This document shows positions 56,095 through 64,000 of a DNA stretch of 64,000 nucleotides, one piece after another. Below the pieces are notes generated by a model. It saw only the letters and a list, made by a program, of their open reading frames with translations. It was not told the origin of the DNA and made no database searches. Position 1 is the stretch's first letter. Every line of letters begins with the position of its first letter. Origin of the DNA: Alishewanella agri BL06 (GTDB lineage Bacteria > Pseudomonadota > Gammaproteobacteria > Enterobacterales > Alteromonadaceae); contig NZ_AKKU01000001.1 in assembly GCF_000272005.1 (NCBI RefSeq), positions 1-64,000 of the forward strand. The letters are read 5' to 3'. The translations under genes and the position numbers were made by a program.

Positions 56095-57558
56095 ATGTCG
56101 GGTATTAATTTTTTGGGTTCGGCGTCTGGCTTGCCATTGGAAGAGTTAGTCTCTACCCTGGTAAAAGTAGAGCGTGACAGTAAACTGAGCCGGATTAATA
56201 CCACAAAAAAAACCTTAGACACGTCTTTGTCCGGTGTTGGGCAGTTGAAATCGGCATTATCGGCGTTTCAGGATGCGGTAAAAAAGCTGGGTGGAAATAC
56301 TTTAAATTCCCGAATTGCAACCGTTACTCAGCCGACCGAAAATAAAACCTACCTGGAAGCCTCAGCGTCCAGCACAGCCGCGGCAGGCAGCTTTGATATT
56401 AAAGTGAACCAGCTGGCATCCGGCAGCCGCCTGGAAAGTGCTGATGCAGCCTTTTCGTCTGCTAACGATGTGATTTCTACCACTAATGGCACTTTAACCT
56501 TTGCTGCCAACGGTAAAAGCTTTGATGTCGACGTCACGGCAGGCATGACGCTGAATGAATTACGGCAAAAAATTAATGCAAAGAGTGATAATTTTGGCGT
56601 AAATGCCAACATTATTAATGCAGGCGGTGCTACCGGCACCAAGCTGGTATTAACCTCTGATGAGACAGGCGCGGGTAACGATTTGGTTATCACTAATAAT
56701 AACGCCGAGCTTGATAACGTCTCAACCGTGCCAACAGGCGCTACAGCAGGCCTGAGTGTCAGCCAGGCAGCACAGGATGCCATTATTGAAATTGATGGTA
56801 TTACTACGACTAATGCCAGCAATACCTTTAGTAATGTTATTCAGGATGTCACCCTTACCGTTAAAGCTGTGACGCCTGACGGTAACAATGCCAGTGTGAA
56901 TATTGCTACTGACAATGCCAGTGCTGAAGAGAATATTCAGAACTTTATTAACAACTACAACGTGCTAGTTGATCAAATAGCCGATTTGACCAAAAAGCGT
57001 ACCTTAGGTGCAGACGGCAAAACCGTCACCGCAGAGGGCGGTGCTTTAGCCACGGACCAACTACCGAAGAACATCATGTCTCAGCTGCGAGGCTTGTTAG
57101 GTAATGTGGTTGAAGGCGCTGATGAATCATTGTCAACGCTATATTCGCTGGGTATTACGTTCCGTGAGGATGGAAAGTTAGAGATATCCAGCAGCTCTGA
57201 ATTTGGTGCAGATTCTGGCCGAACCCGTTTTAATAAAGCGTTAAATGAAAACTATGATGGGGTGGCAGCCTTCTTTGGTGGTGATCAAGGTTTAAGTGCA
57301 ACTCTGGATAGCTTCCTGAAAGAATTTACCCAAGCTGGCGGTATTATTGCCAGCAAAGAAAACTCGCTTAAGACACAAATTGATAAAAATACTAAAGATT
57401 TAGAGGCAGCTAACCGATATATAGCTAGTTTCGAGCAAACTTTGCGTAGCCGCTACACCGCATTAGATGCGCTGTTGGGCTCTATGCAAAATATGGCGTC
57501 TACGGTAACAGCGCAGCTGTCAAGTTTGCCCGGATTTGGCACCAATAAATCGAATTAG
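56095..57558 (+). CDS. fliD: flagellar filament cap protein FliD
   Basis: A 487-aa cap protein (HAP2). The N-terminal INFLGSASGLPLEELVSTLV with KVERDSKLSRIN and the coiled-coil C-terminus (LKTQIDKNTKDLEAANRYIA, LRSRYTALDALLGSMQNMAS) are the conserved ends; IDGITTTNASNTFSNVIQDV is the central FliD motif. AGAGGTGG precedes the ATG. Between flaG and fliS in the usual order. Confidence 0.95.
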   Translation: MSGINFLGSASGLPLEELVSTLVKVERDSKLSRINTTKKTLDTSLSGVGQLKSALSAFQDAVKKLGGNTLNSRIATVTQPTENKTYLEASASSTAAAGSFDIKVNQLASGSRLESADAAFSSANDVISTTNGTLTFAANGKSFDVDVTAGMTLNELRQKINAKSDNFGVNANIINAGGATGTKLVLTSDETGAGNDLVITNNNAELDNVSTVPTGATAGLSVSQAAQDAIIEIDGITTTNASNTFSNVIQDVTLTVKAVTPDGNNASVNIATDNASAEENIQNFINNYNVLVDQIADLTKKRTLGADGKTVTAEGGALATDQLPKNIMSQLRGLLGNVVEGADESLSTLYSLGITFREDGKLEISSSSEFGADSGRTRFNKALNENYDGVAAFFGGDQGLSATLDSFLKEFTQAGGIIASKENSLKTQIDKNTKDLEAANRYIASFEQTLRSRYTALDALLGSMQNMASTVTAQLSSLPGFGTNKSN

Positions 57559-57569
57559 TGGAGAGCACC

Positions 57570-58004
57570 ATGAGTTATGGAATTAAAGCCTATAAAGCCG
57601 TTGGTATTAAAGATGACCTGGCCGTTGCCGATCCGCACCGCGTAATACAGTTATTGATGCAAGGTGCATTAGAGAATATGGCTAAGGCTAAAGGCTGTAT
57701 TGACCGCAATGACTTCGCAGGAAAATCAGAAGCGGTATCTAAAGCAATTAGTATTATCTCGTCTTTACAAGGCTCTTTAGATATGAATGCGGGCGACATA
57801 TCAGACAACTTGTTCGCGTTATATGAGTTCATGTTGAATCACCTTATCTTAGCCAGCCGCGAAAAAAGTATTGCTAAGCTGAATGAGGTAATGGAAATTC
57901 TGCTTACTATAAAAGGTGCTTGGGATCAAATCCCTGTGGCAGACAGAGAAAAAGGGTATCAGCTGCAAGCGCAGCGTGATCAACAACAAGCCGTAGGTGC
58001 CTGA
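57570..58004 (+). CDS. fliS: flagellin export chaperone FliS
   Basis: A 144-aa helical chaperone that binds the C-terminus of flagellin. YKAVGIKDDLAVADPHRVIQ, LLMQGALENMAKAKGCIDRN and FALYEFMLNHLILASREKSI are typical. The ATG at 57570 follows GGAGAG; an in-frame GTG four codons upstream is less likely. Its stop overlaps the next gene start (TGATG). Confidence 0.93.
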   Translation: MSYGIKAYKAVGIKDDLAVADPHRVIQLLMQGALENMAKAKGCIDRNDFAGKSEAVSKAISIISSLQGSLDMNAGDISDNLFALYEFMLNHLILASREKSIAKLNEVMEILLTIKGAWDQIPVADREKGYQLQAQRDQQQAVGA

Positions 58005-58309
58005 TGCAGCTTGCAAAAAAGGCAGAGCTATGTCAGAAGTTACGTGAAAAAATAGATCTGCTATTAGAAAGCGAAAGTTATGATATTGAGTTGGTGGTTG
58101 CATTAAACGATCAGCTTGGACAATTATTGGTTCAGGCTGTCGACCCCAGCGAAGATGTTGAACAGCATGCATTATTTTTACAGCAAAACCTTGACTGGCT
58201 TAAGGTTTCGATGGCAAAACTGTCTAAAGAGAAAGACGCTGTTGCTGTAAGCATGCTGCAAGTTCAAAAAGGGCGCCGCGCAAAGCATAGTTACACACAG
58301 CATAACTGA
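58004..58309 (+). CDS. FliT-like flagellar chaperone candidate
   Basis: A 101-aa helical protein with little sequence identity to named families. It is placed where fliT normally lies, translationally coupled to fliS. LREKIDLLLESESYDIELVV and LDWLKVSMAKLSKEKDAVAV are amphipathic helices compatible with a FliT-type export chaperone for FliD. The assignment rests on position and size. Confidence 0.6.
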   Translation: MQLAKKAELCQKLREKIDLLLESESYDIELVVALNDQLGQLLVQAVDPSEDVEQHALFLQQNLDWLKVSMAKLSKEKDAVAVSMLQVQKGRRAKHSYTQHN

Positions 58310-58330
58310 ACTTTATAAAGGTTGAATGTA

Positions 58331-61147
58331 ATGCTGAAGTATATCAATTATCAGTTAAACACTGACGAACTGGCGCAATCGTATTTAGAACAAACTGCAG
58401 CTAAGAACATTAAACACTACCTGCAAGACAATATTGCTGCGTTTAGCCACTACATGCCGAGTGTTGTCCCGCTTATCGAGCAACATAGCATGCAACAGTA
58501 TTCAGTGTTTTGCAATAAATCGGGCGAACTTAACATTGTTGATTTTGCCACCGGCCGGGTTTGGTATGGCCCAACACCTTCGACTGAAGTCCGCACTGAA
58601 GTTGAACTTTTCTGTAATGCTGCGCCATTTTTTGAGTTAGACGCAGCAGACTTACCATTTCCTTCAAATGTCTGGCCGATTGAACCGTCACCAAAGCAAA
58701 TAGACGTATTAGTGATGTTTGGCCTTGGTTTGGGACATCAGCTATCGACATTGCTGCAGAGCGTGTCAATTAAGTATTTAATCATCTATGAACCGAATGT
58801 TGACACGTTAGTCTGTTCTTTACAGAGTAACAATTGGCGGAAGATATTCGAAGTTGCTGAAAATATGGGCTGTCATATATTTTTGCAACTTGATAATGAC
58901 GGTAGTACTGTTGCAGAAGATCTGACCGAGCTCAGCGAAGCCGCTGCTTTTAATCGGGTGTATGTTTACCGGCATTATTTTCATCCGGTGATGGATCAGG
59001 TGATTCTGCATCTGATGCGGCATAGGGGCGACAAACAGGAGTTACTTAGTAGCCGGCAACAATTTTTGCCTTTTGATGAAGTTCAGGATTACGTAGCAGA
59101 GCGTGCTGGCAATAATTTAGGTAATATTGTGTCTGGCAGCAAAATTCACGCTAAATCGCTTTATGAGAAAAACCTTACGGCGCTTAAGAAATATTACCCC
59201 AAAGTTCATGAAGAAATTATCAAGCACCAGCCCAAGCACTGGCAACTTGTAAAAGATATTGCCGGCAAACCAAACCTCTATCACGGTGAGCGCAGAGCGT
59301 TTTTTTATCAGCACATTTGGGATGAATCTGCGCAGCTGATCACATATTTTACGCAAAATCCTTATAAAGATGACGTACTGCTTGGACAAACCAGTGTAGA
59401 TAAATTTCAGCACTACATTCATTATTCACATATTGCGAAAACTCAGCCTTTAATAAGTAAGCAGCTTAAGCAAAAAATTCATTTGCCTGAAGAAGTAGAC
59501 TCTCTGTTATTGTTTGGTGTTGCTTTGGGCAAACATATTGAGTTGCTCACTGCAAAGCACAAAATCAAAAATTTTTATATTTGTGAACCGAATCTGGACT
59601 TTTTTGCCGCTAGCCTGCGTGTCACGGACTGGAGCGCGATTTTCGAGCAAGCAGAGAAAAACGGCCATCGGATTTATCTAAATTTAGGCGGTGATGGTTC
59701 CACCTATTTTTACGATTTGATGGCGCAGTTTTATCAAGTTGGTGCCTACTCAATCGCTAACACCTACATGTTCAGTGCTTATTACAATCATAAAATGCAC
59801 CAGGCAATTGCTAACCTAAGGGCTGAGTTAAAAGTCGTGTTGGCACTTGGTGAATATTACGACCATTGTCGTTATGGTATTGCGCATACCCACAATAGTT
59901 TGGTTTGTGGCCATAAGTTTTTGAAACAAGACAACCAGCATTTTCGTCAGCTAGCTGCACTTGAACTACCTGTATTTATTGTTGGCAATGGTCCGTCGTT
60001 GGATAGTAGCTTCGAGTATATTCTGCAGCATCGGGAACAAGTTATTGTTATCAGCTGTGGTACGGCGCTGTACTCGTTGTATAAAAAAGGTATCACACCA
60101 GATTTTCACGCTGAGGTAGAACAAAATCGGTCAACTTACTGCTGGATTAGTCAGGTAAAAGATAAAGCTTATTTAAAGAAAATCCGGCTGATAAGTGTAA
60201 ATGGTATTCACCCTGAAACGGCGGATTTATTTTGCGACACTTTGTTATGTTTTAAAGATGGAGAATCGTCGACCAACTTCTTCGATAGAGGGTTGAGAAC
60301 ACGTGACATTCATGTTGCTTCGCTAAGTTATGCTTACCCCACGGTAACTAATCTTGTCCTTAACTACGCATTACGCGTTGGTTTTAAAGTGTTTTACTTG
60401 TTTGGTGTAGATTTAGGTTATGCCGACGTCCGATATCATCACTCACAAGCATCAGCCTATTATCGTAAAGATGGCACTGAGGTATATGATTATCAGCAAA
60501 CACATGGTGGAGGTTTACCTGCAATAGGCAATTTTCAACCATTAGTGTTTACCAAGCCTGAATTTGACATGTCACGCAAGTTATTAGAGCAGGCAATTGA
60601 AAAGGCAGGTCGCAAAGTTGAGGTATATAACTGCAGTAACGGTGTGCGAATAAAAGGGGCGGTGCCGTTAAAGCCGGAAAATATATTGTTCACTGATGTG
60701 CCAAAAAATAAAGAACAGTTACTGACTGAGCTGATAGCACAAGCTTTTTTTGACGATTTGCGCGAGCAGGGAAGCGCTATTTACGGCGAAATCGATTTTG
60801 ACCTGTTCCGTCAGACAAAACAGGAATGGCTTGCATTGTTTGATATGGATATTAATACACAGGAGCAAGCGAAAAATTTCGTTAGTGAGCAGTGGCGTCT
60901 GTTGCAGCGCAAAGCCCGCCAGGCAGGGGATCCGACATTCTTCCTGTTTTATGGAAGCACCAATTATTTTGGTGGATTAATGACAAAAGTGGCTGCCTGT
61001 ATTAGCAATGAAGATGAAGAGTTTTTGCGTGTATTCCATCAGGTTTTGCAAGTGTGGCGCGATTACGTAGTTTCAGCCTGCGATGCGTTTTTACTTCAGC
61101 CATTAAAGTTTGACGATGTCGATGTGGGGCATCTGTTTAGTAAGTAA
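58331..61147 (+). CDS. Maf-type flagellin glycosyltransferase with duplicated N-terminal module
   Basis: A 938-aa motility accessory factor; Maf proteins transfer nonulosonic acid sugars to flagellin. The central DUF115/MptE-like domain begins near residue 546 with VFIVGNGPSLDSSFEYI and continues with FHAEVEQNRSTYCW and VFYLFGVDLGYADVRYHHS. Upstream, two similar segments occur at about residues 124-233 and 391-500 (FGLGLGHQ/FGVALGKH; IIYEPNVDTL/YICEPNLDFF; DNDGST/GGDGST), so the N-terminal module is duplicated. The ATG at 58331 has AAGG upstream. It follows the fliT-like gene by 21 bp, placing it in the late flaG-fliD-fliS unit. Confidence 0.85.
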   Translation: MLKYINYQLNTDELAQSYLEQTAAKNIKHYLQDNIAAFSHYMPSVVPLIEQHSMQQYSVFCNKSGELNIVDFATGRVWYGPTPSTEVRTEVELFCNAAPFFELDAADLPFPSNVWPIEPSPKQIDVLVMFGLGLGHQLSTLLQSVSIKYLIIYEPNVDTLVCSLQSNNWRKIFEVAENMGCHIFLQLDNDGSTVAEDLTELSEAAAFNRVYVYRHYFHPVMDQVILHLMRHRGDKQELLSSRQQFLPFDEVQDYVAERAGNNLGNIVSGSKIHAKSLYEKNLTALKKYYPKVHEEIIKHQPKHWQLVKDIAGKPNLYHGERRAFFYQHIWDESAQLITYFTQNPYKDDVLLGQTSVDKFQHYIHYSHIAKTQPLISKQLKQKIHLPEEVDSLLLFGVALGKHIELLTAKHKIKNFYICEPNLDFFAASLRVTDWSAIFEQAEKNGHRIYLNLGGDGSTYFYDLMAQFYQVGAYSIANTYMFSAYYNHKMHQAIANLRAELKVVLALGEYYDHCRYGIAHTHNSLVCGHKFLKQDNQHFRQLAALELPVFIVGNGPSLDSSFEYILQHREQVIVISCGTALYSLYKKGITPDFHAEVEQNRSTYCWISQVKDKAYLKKIRLISVNGIHPETADLFCDTLLCFKDGESSTNFFDRGLRTRDIHVASLSYAYPTVTNLVLNYALRVGFKVFYLFGVDLGYADVRYHHSQASAYYRKDGTEVYDYQQTHGGGLPAIGNFQPLVFTKPEFDMSRKLLEQAIEKAGRKVEVYNCSNGVRIKGAVPLKPENILFTDVPKNKEQLLTELIAQAFFDDLREQGSAIYGEIDFDLFRQTKQEWLALFDMDINTQEQAKNFVSEQWRLLQRKARQAGDPTFFLFYGSTNYFGGLMTKVAACISNEDEEFLRVFHQVLQVWRDYVVSACDAFLLQPLKFDDVDVGHLFSK

Positions 61148-61253
61148 TGAAGTTGCCAATAGCGTGCTAGTAATAAATCTGGCGGATGAATGGCAAAAGC
61201 GGTACTGGCCAACATTTTTTGAGAAATGAATGTTTAAAAATTGACTCTGAATT

Positions 61254-61270
61254 ATGGCATTATCTTTGCA
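61254..61270 (+). promoter_or_regulatory. sigma-54 promoter before the second glycosyltransferase gene
   Basis: TGGCATTATCTTTGCA has GG (61256-61257), 10 bases, and GC (61268-61269), very close to TGGCA-N6-TTGCA. It is 46 bp before the ATG and inside a 168-bp gap after the Maf gene. Confidence 0.75.
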
Positions 61271-61315
61271 TGCGTGCTCTATAGTTAATTTATTGCACAG
61301 ATTGGAAAGGTATTA

Positions 61316-63253
61316 ATGGCAATTACTGAATGTAAGCCCAAAGGCATTTTTTTGCTGACTGTAGTGCAGACCGATGAGGTTGAGCAGCCGTCCAGCAGCG
61401 TCAGTCATATAGCCGATAATGTGCTTGAAGTAAAGGTAGCTTCGGCCAACGATATTGAACCGCTGCTGATAGCCCTCCGCCAATATTACAACACCTTTAG
61501 CGCGGTCTGTTTTTTATGTAGCGATGTTGAATTATATAATGAGCTTGCGCGCTATTTCCCGGAAATATTTCAATCCTTACTTAAGGTTCCATCTACTGAA
61601 GCATCAGATGCTGGTTGGTTCACTGAATATGCTGAGCAGGCAAAACCTCTACCTTACTTTGACCTTGCGACAGCCGAGCCGCTGGTATCGGAAGAGTTAA
61701 AGCAGCTCGTTGCGTTTTTTCAGCTGGATGAACGTCTAACAGATATTGCTGAGCAAGAGGCTATTGCCAATATGACACAGGCGTTTATCGCCAGATTGTC
61801 TGCTCAGCGTTGTGCGTTTTCGGCTTTTGTACAGATTCGTCTCTTAAGTTTTTTCGCTGGAAAAGTTAATAAATACGGCGATTCCTATTTTAGAAGTCTG
61901 GCACTTAAGTTCGGCGATAACTCGGTCTCAGGTGAGGATTTGTGGCGGCTTGTGCTTGACACGCGTTTCAGCCTCAAAGAACGTTTTTTTCTGTACAATC
62001 AGTTATTGTCGGTTGAGTTTAACGGATTAATCAAAGATCGGGCTGACTTTAAAACCCGCTACACGGCTTTTTCGTCTTTAGTAAAAGGTTTTGCTGCATC
62101 ATTAGGTGAAGCCGGTCCATTTATTGACCAAAATGACAGAAACTCGTCTATTGTGTTTGTTTTTATCGGCCAGTTTCTCAGCCCCAATCATGCTCCCAGT
62201 AAAATAGTGCTGGAAACCATAAAAGCTTTATGTTTGTCGGCCAAAAAACAGGTAGTGTTAATAGATACCTGTGAATTGCTACCGGTAAATGGTGCTTTGC
62301 CATGGTACGACGCTGCCTATGCCAATCGCGGTCAGTATAAAGCTGACTCTCTAACCTTTGAGGGGGCAAGATTTAACTACCTGCAATTATCTGCGGGCAT
62401 GCCTAACTCAGATGAAATTGCCGGCGTAGTGGATCTGGTCAAAACCTACAAACCTTACTTTACCATTACTGTTGGGGAAAGCCTGGTTGCAGATATTATA
62501 AGCCAGTGGGTGCCGAACGTAGTGGTTCCAACAGTAGCTCGCCTGCCTCATACTCTGAGTCAGTATCGGGTGTTTAATAAACGTTTTATTGCCAATGCTG
62601 ATGATGTACCAGAAGCATTAAACCAGAGTATTTTATCCGTTGATATGTTGCCAGAGCGACCGATTGCTCATGGCAGTTTAACTCGCTCGATGCTGCAGTT
62701 ACCAGAACAGGGAATTGTACTGGCGGTTCTTGGTAATAGGCTTGATGCCGAGATAACAGACGAGTTTATTAGCATGCTGTTGCAGTTGCCCACTAAAGCC
62801 TACTTTATTGTTTTTGCTGGTGTATTTAGGGGCTATGATGCGTTATGTGCTAAGTATCCGGCGCTAAAGGACATGTCGGTGAATGCTGGGTATCAGCAAG
62901 ACTTAGTTGCTTTTATGCAACTTGTTGATGTGTACGTTAACCCGCCTCGCAGCGGTGGTGGCTTGAGTGCACTGTGTGCTCTTAGTGTTTCTGTGCCAGT
63001 GTTAACATTGAAAACTGGTGATGTATACGCATATGCCGGAGATGAATTTGCAGTTGCAACGCTATCGGATATGCTCAGCAAGTTAAGGTCATTTCATCAG
63101 GATCCTGCTCGACTGACAGCGCTTAAAACACAAGCTGGCGCCAGGTTTCTGGTTTTGGAGCAGCAAAGCGATAAGTACACTGATTTGTTTGACAAAGTGG
63201 TAGCAGGTCCATTGTTCAACCAACCTTCTTTTACTGTGGAGAGCAATCAGTGA
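61316..63253 (+). CDS. GT-B-like glycosyltransferase, probably for flagellin or surface glycan
   Basis: A 645-aa protein. Residues ~280-640 look like a GT-B fold: the nucleotide-sugar side has VLAVLGNRLDAEITDEFISM, FIVFAGVFRGYD and the loop LVDVYVNPPRSGGGLSALCA with ALSVSVPVLTLKTGDVYAYA, as in group 4/41-like transferases. The N-terminal ~270 residues are helical and unrecognised. AAAGG precedes the ATG. Its position after a Maf gene and its sigma-54 promoter suggest flagellin glycosylation. It overlaps the WbqC-family gene by 4 bases. Confidence 0.65.
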   Translation: MAITECKPKGIFLLTVVQTDEVEQPSSSVSHIADNVLEVKVASANDIEPLLIALRQYYNTFSAVCFLCSDVELYNELARYFPEIFQSLLKVPSTEASDAGWFTEYAEQAKPLPYFDLATAEPLVSEELKQLVAFFQLDERLTDIAEQEAIANMTQAFIARLSAQRCAFSAFVQIRLLSFFAGKVNKYGDSYFRSLALKFGDNSVSGEDLWRLVLDTRFSLKERFFLYNQLLSVEFNGLIKDRADFKTRYTAFSSLVKGFAASLGEAGPFIDQNDRNSSIVFVFIGQFLSPNHAPSKIVLETIKALCLSAKKQVVLIDTCELLPVNGALPWYDAAYANRGQYKADSLTFEGARFNYLQLSAGMPNSDEIAGVVDLVKTYKPYFTITVGESLVADIISQWVPNVVVPTVARLPHTLSQYRVFNKRFIANADDVPEALNQSILSVDMLPERPIAHGSLTRSMLQLPEQGIVLAVLGNRLDAEITDEFISMLLQLPTKAYFIVFAGVFRGYDALCAKYPALKDMSVNAGYQQDLVAFMQLVDVYVNPPRSGGGLSALCALSVSVPVLTLKTGDVYAYAGDEFAVATLSDMLSKLRSFHQDPARLTALKTQAGARFLVLEQQSDKYTDLFDKVVAGPLFNQPSFTVESNQ

Positions 63254-63966
63254 AGCGTGTTGCTATTGTGCAGTCAAATTATATTCCCTGGCGGGGCTAC
63301 TTTGGCCTTATTTCCTCGGTTGATGAGTTTATCTTATATGATGATATGCAGTACACGCGGAGAGACTGGCGTAACAGGAACAAAATTAAAACCAGCCAGG
63401 GGCTGTTATGGCTTACTGTCCCTGTTGATGTGAAGGGAAAATATTATCAGAAAATATGTCAAACACGAGTGTCAGACCAGCACTGGCGAAAGCAACACTG
63501 GCAAACGATATTGCAAAATTACAAAAAAGCGCAATATTTTTCAGATATAGCCAGCTGGTTGGAGCCTTTGTACTTAAATAGTGACGAATGGATGCTCACT
63601 GCGATCAACAAGCTGTTTATCAGTGCTATCTGTGATTATCTTAATATAACAACCAAAATTTCGCAGTCATCAGATTACCATTTAGTCGACGGAAAAACTG
63701 AACGCTTGGTAGATTTATGCCGCCAGGCTGGTGCGGGAGCATATCTGTCAGGCCCTGCTGCCAGAGAATATATCGATGATACGGTATTTCGCGAGCATCA
63801 CATACAGTTGCACTGGGCCGATTACAGTGGCTATCTACCATATAGCCAACTTTGGGGGGGCTTTGAACCTTACGTTAGCATCATCGACTTACTCTTTAAT
63901 TGCGGTCGTGGCGCCATAGATCATATTAAGCTACCCCCCGGTTCTTTGATGACGTTGGAAAAGTAA
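63250..63966 (+). CDS. WbqC-family protein
   Basis: A 238-aa member of the WbqC family, found in O-antigen and flagellar glycan loci with no firmly established reaction. RVAIVQSNYIPWRGYFGLIS, FILYDDMQYTRRDWRNRNKI and LLWLTVPVDVKGKYYQKI are the family motifs; YLSGPAAREYID and PYSQLWGGFEPYVSIIDLLF with NCGRGA lie in the C-terminal half. The start is GTG overlapping the preceding stop (GTGA), so translation is coupled. It probably acts in building a sugar for the adjacent transferases. Confidence 0.85.
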   Translation: MKRVAIVQSNYIPWRGYFGLISSVDEFILYDDMQYTRRDWRNRNKIKTSQGLLWLTVPVDVKGKYYQKICQTRVSDQHWRKQHWQTILQNYKKAQYFSDIASWLEPLYLNSDEWMLTAINKLFISAICDYLNITTKISQSSDYHLVDGKTERLVDLCRQAGAGAYLSGPAAREYIDDTVFREHHIQLHWADYSGYLPYSQLWGGFEPYVSIIDLLFNCGRGAIDHIKLPPGSLMTLEK

Positions 63967-63967
63967 A

Positions 63968-64000
63968 ATGAACAATGAAATTGTCAGCCAAGTGTCAGAA
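63968..64000 (+). CDS. start of a further gene, cut by the window end
   Basis: ATG one base after the WbqC-family stop opens an in-frame stretch of 11 codons (MNNEIVSQVSE) to the end of the window. The short spacing suggests it belongs to the same operon. The N-terminus vaguely resembles acyl-carrier-like proteins found in such cassettes, but 11 residues cannot establish this. Confidence 0.4.
   Translation, partial: MNNEIVSQVSE

Noticed and set aside
56349-56822. 157-codon minus-strand open frame inside fliD
   Set aside because: Antisense to fliD with a biased Val/Ser/Ala composition; not a gene.
58004-58309. Confident naming of the small gene after fliS as fliT
   Set aside because: Position and size fit, but sequence motifs are too weak; left as a candidate without a gene symbol.

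Overview
The window reads as chromosomal DNA of a polar-flagellated marine or aquatic gammaproteobacterium of the Alteromonadales/Rheinheimera type. This is inferred from gene content: the Vibrio/Shewanella-style flgO-flgT-flgP H-ring genes, cheV-cheR placed just before flgB, several short flagellins, a VolA/Pla-1 type lipase lipoprotein, a Vibrio-like ThyA and the block mutH-rppH-ptsP-lgt-thyA. No species can be named from the sequence alone.

Layout. 1-1.6 kb: IS1182-family insertion sequence, left end possibly cut by the window. 1.6-5.2 kb (minus): trmO, a Kelch-repeat exported protein and proS. 5.3-13 kb: housekeeping and accessory genes (purU, beta-carbonic anhydrase, an H-NS-like protein, a YciK-type SDR, a large lipase lipoprotein, sohB, tpm). 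12.9-20.6 kb: a dicarboxylate/amino-acid symporter, an IS630-family transposase, an Ig-like-repeat lipoprotein, a complete IS4-family element with visible inverted repeats, and astB. 20.8-26.2 kb: topA, an unrecognised membrane-anchored coiled-coil protein, cysB and mutH. 26.2-26.6 kb is the only long gene-free stretch; it carries a cluster of DnaA-box matches and a perfect CRP-type palindrome. 26.6-31.9 kb: rppH, ptsP, a TauE/SafE permease, lgt, thyA.

32-64 kb is one large flagellar region. It starts with three FlgO-type lipoproteins, a DUF4382-like lipoprotein and a tRNA-Arg(CCU). Next come divergent flgT/flgP, then flgN-flgM-flgA (minus), cheV-cheR, flgBCDE, flgFGHIJKL, four flagellin genes, flaG, fliD, fliS and a fliT-like gene. 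It ends with a cassette of a Maf-type flagellin glycosyltransferase, a second glycosyltransferase, a WbqC-family protein and the start of another gene.

Promoter motifs give a consistent regulatory picture. Sigma-54 signatures (GG-N10-GC) precede the first flgO-like gene, flgT, flgP, flgA, flgB, flgF and, unexpectedly, the second glycosyltransferase. Sigma-28 signatures (TAAA-N15-GCCGATAA type) precede flgM, three of the four flagellins, flaG and the third flgO-like gene. Early/middle genes therefore look sigma-54 driven and late filament genes sigma-28 driven, with a glycosylation cassette tied to the sigma-54 tier.

The most promising less-described material is the Maf protein with an internally duplicated N-terminal module, its sigma-54-linked companions, the FlgO-like triplication, and the DnaA-box/CRP region before rppH. 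Start codons were revised from the longest open frame wherever a Shine-Dalgarno sequence, signal peptide or family alignment favoured a downstream start; each case is stated.
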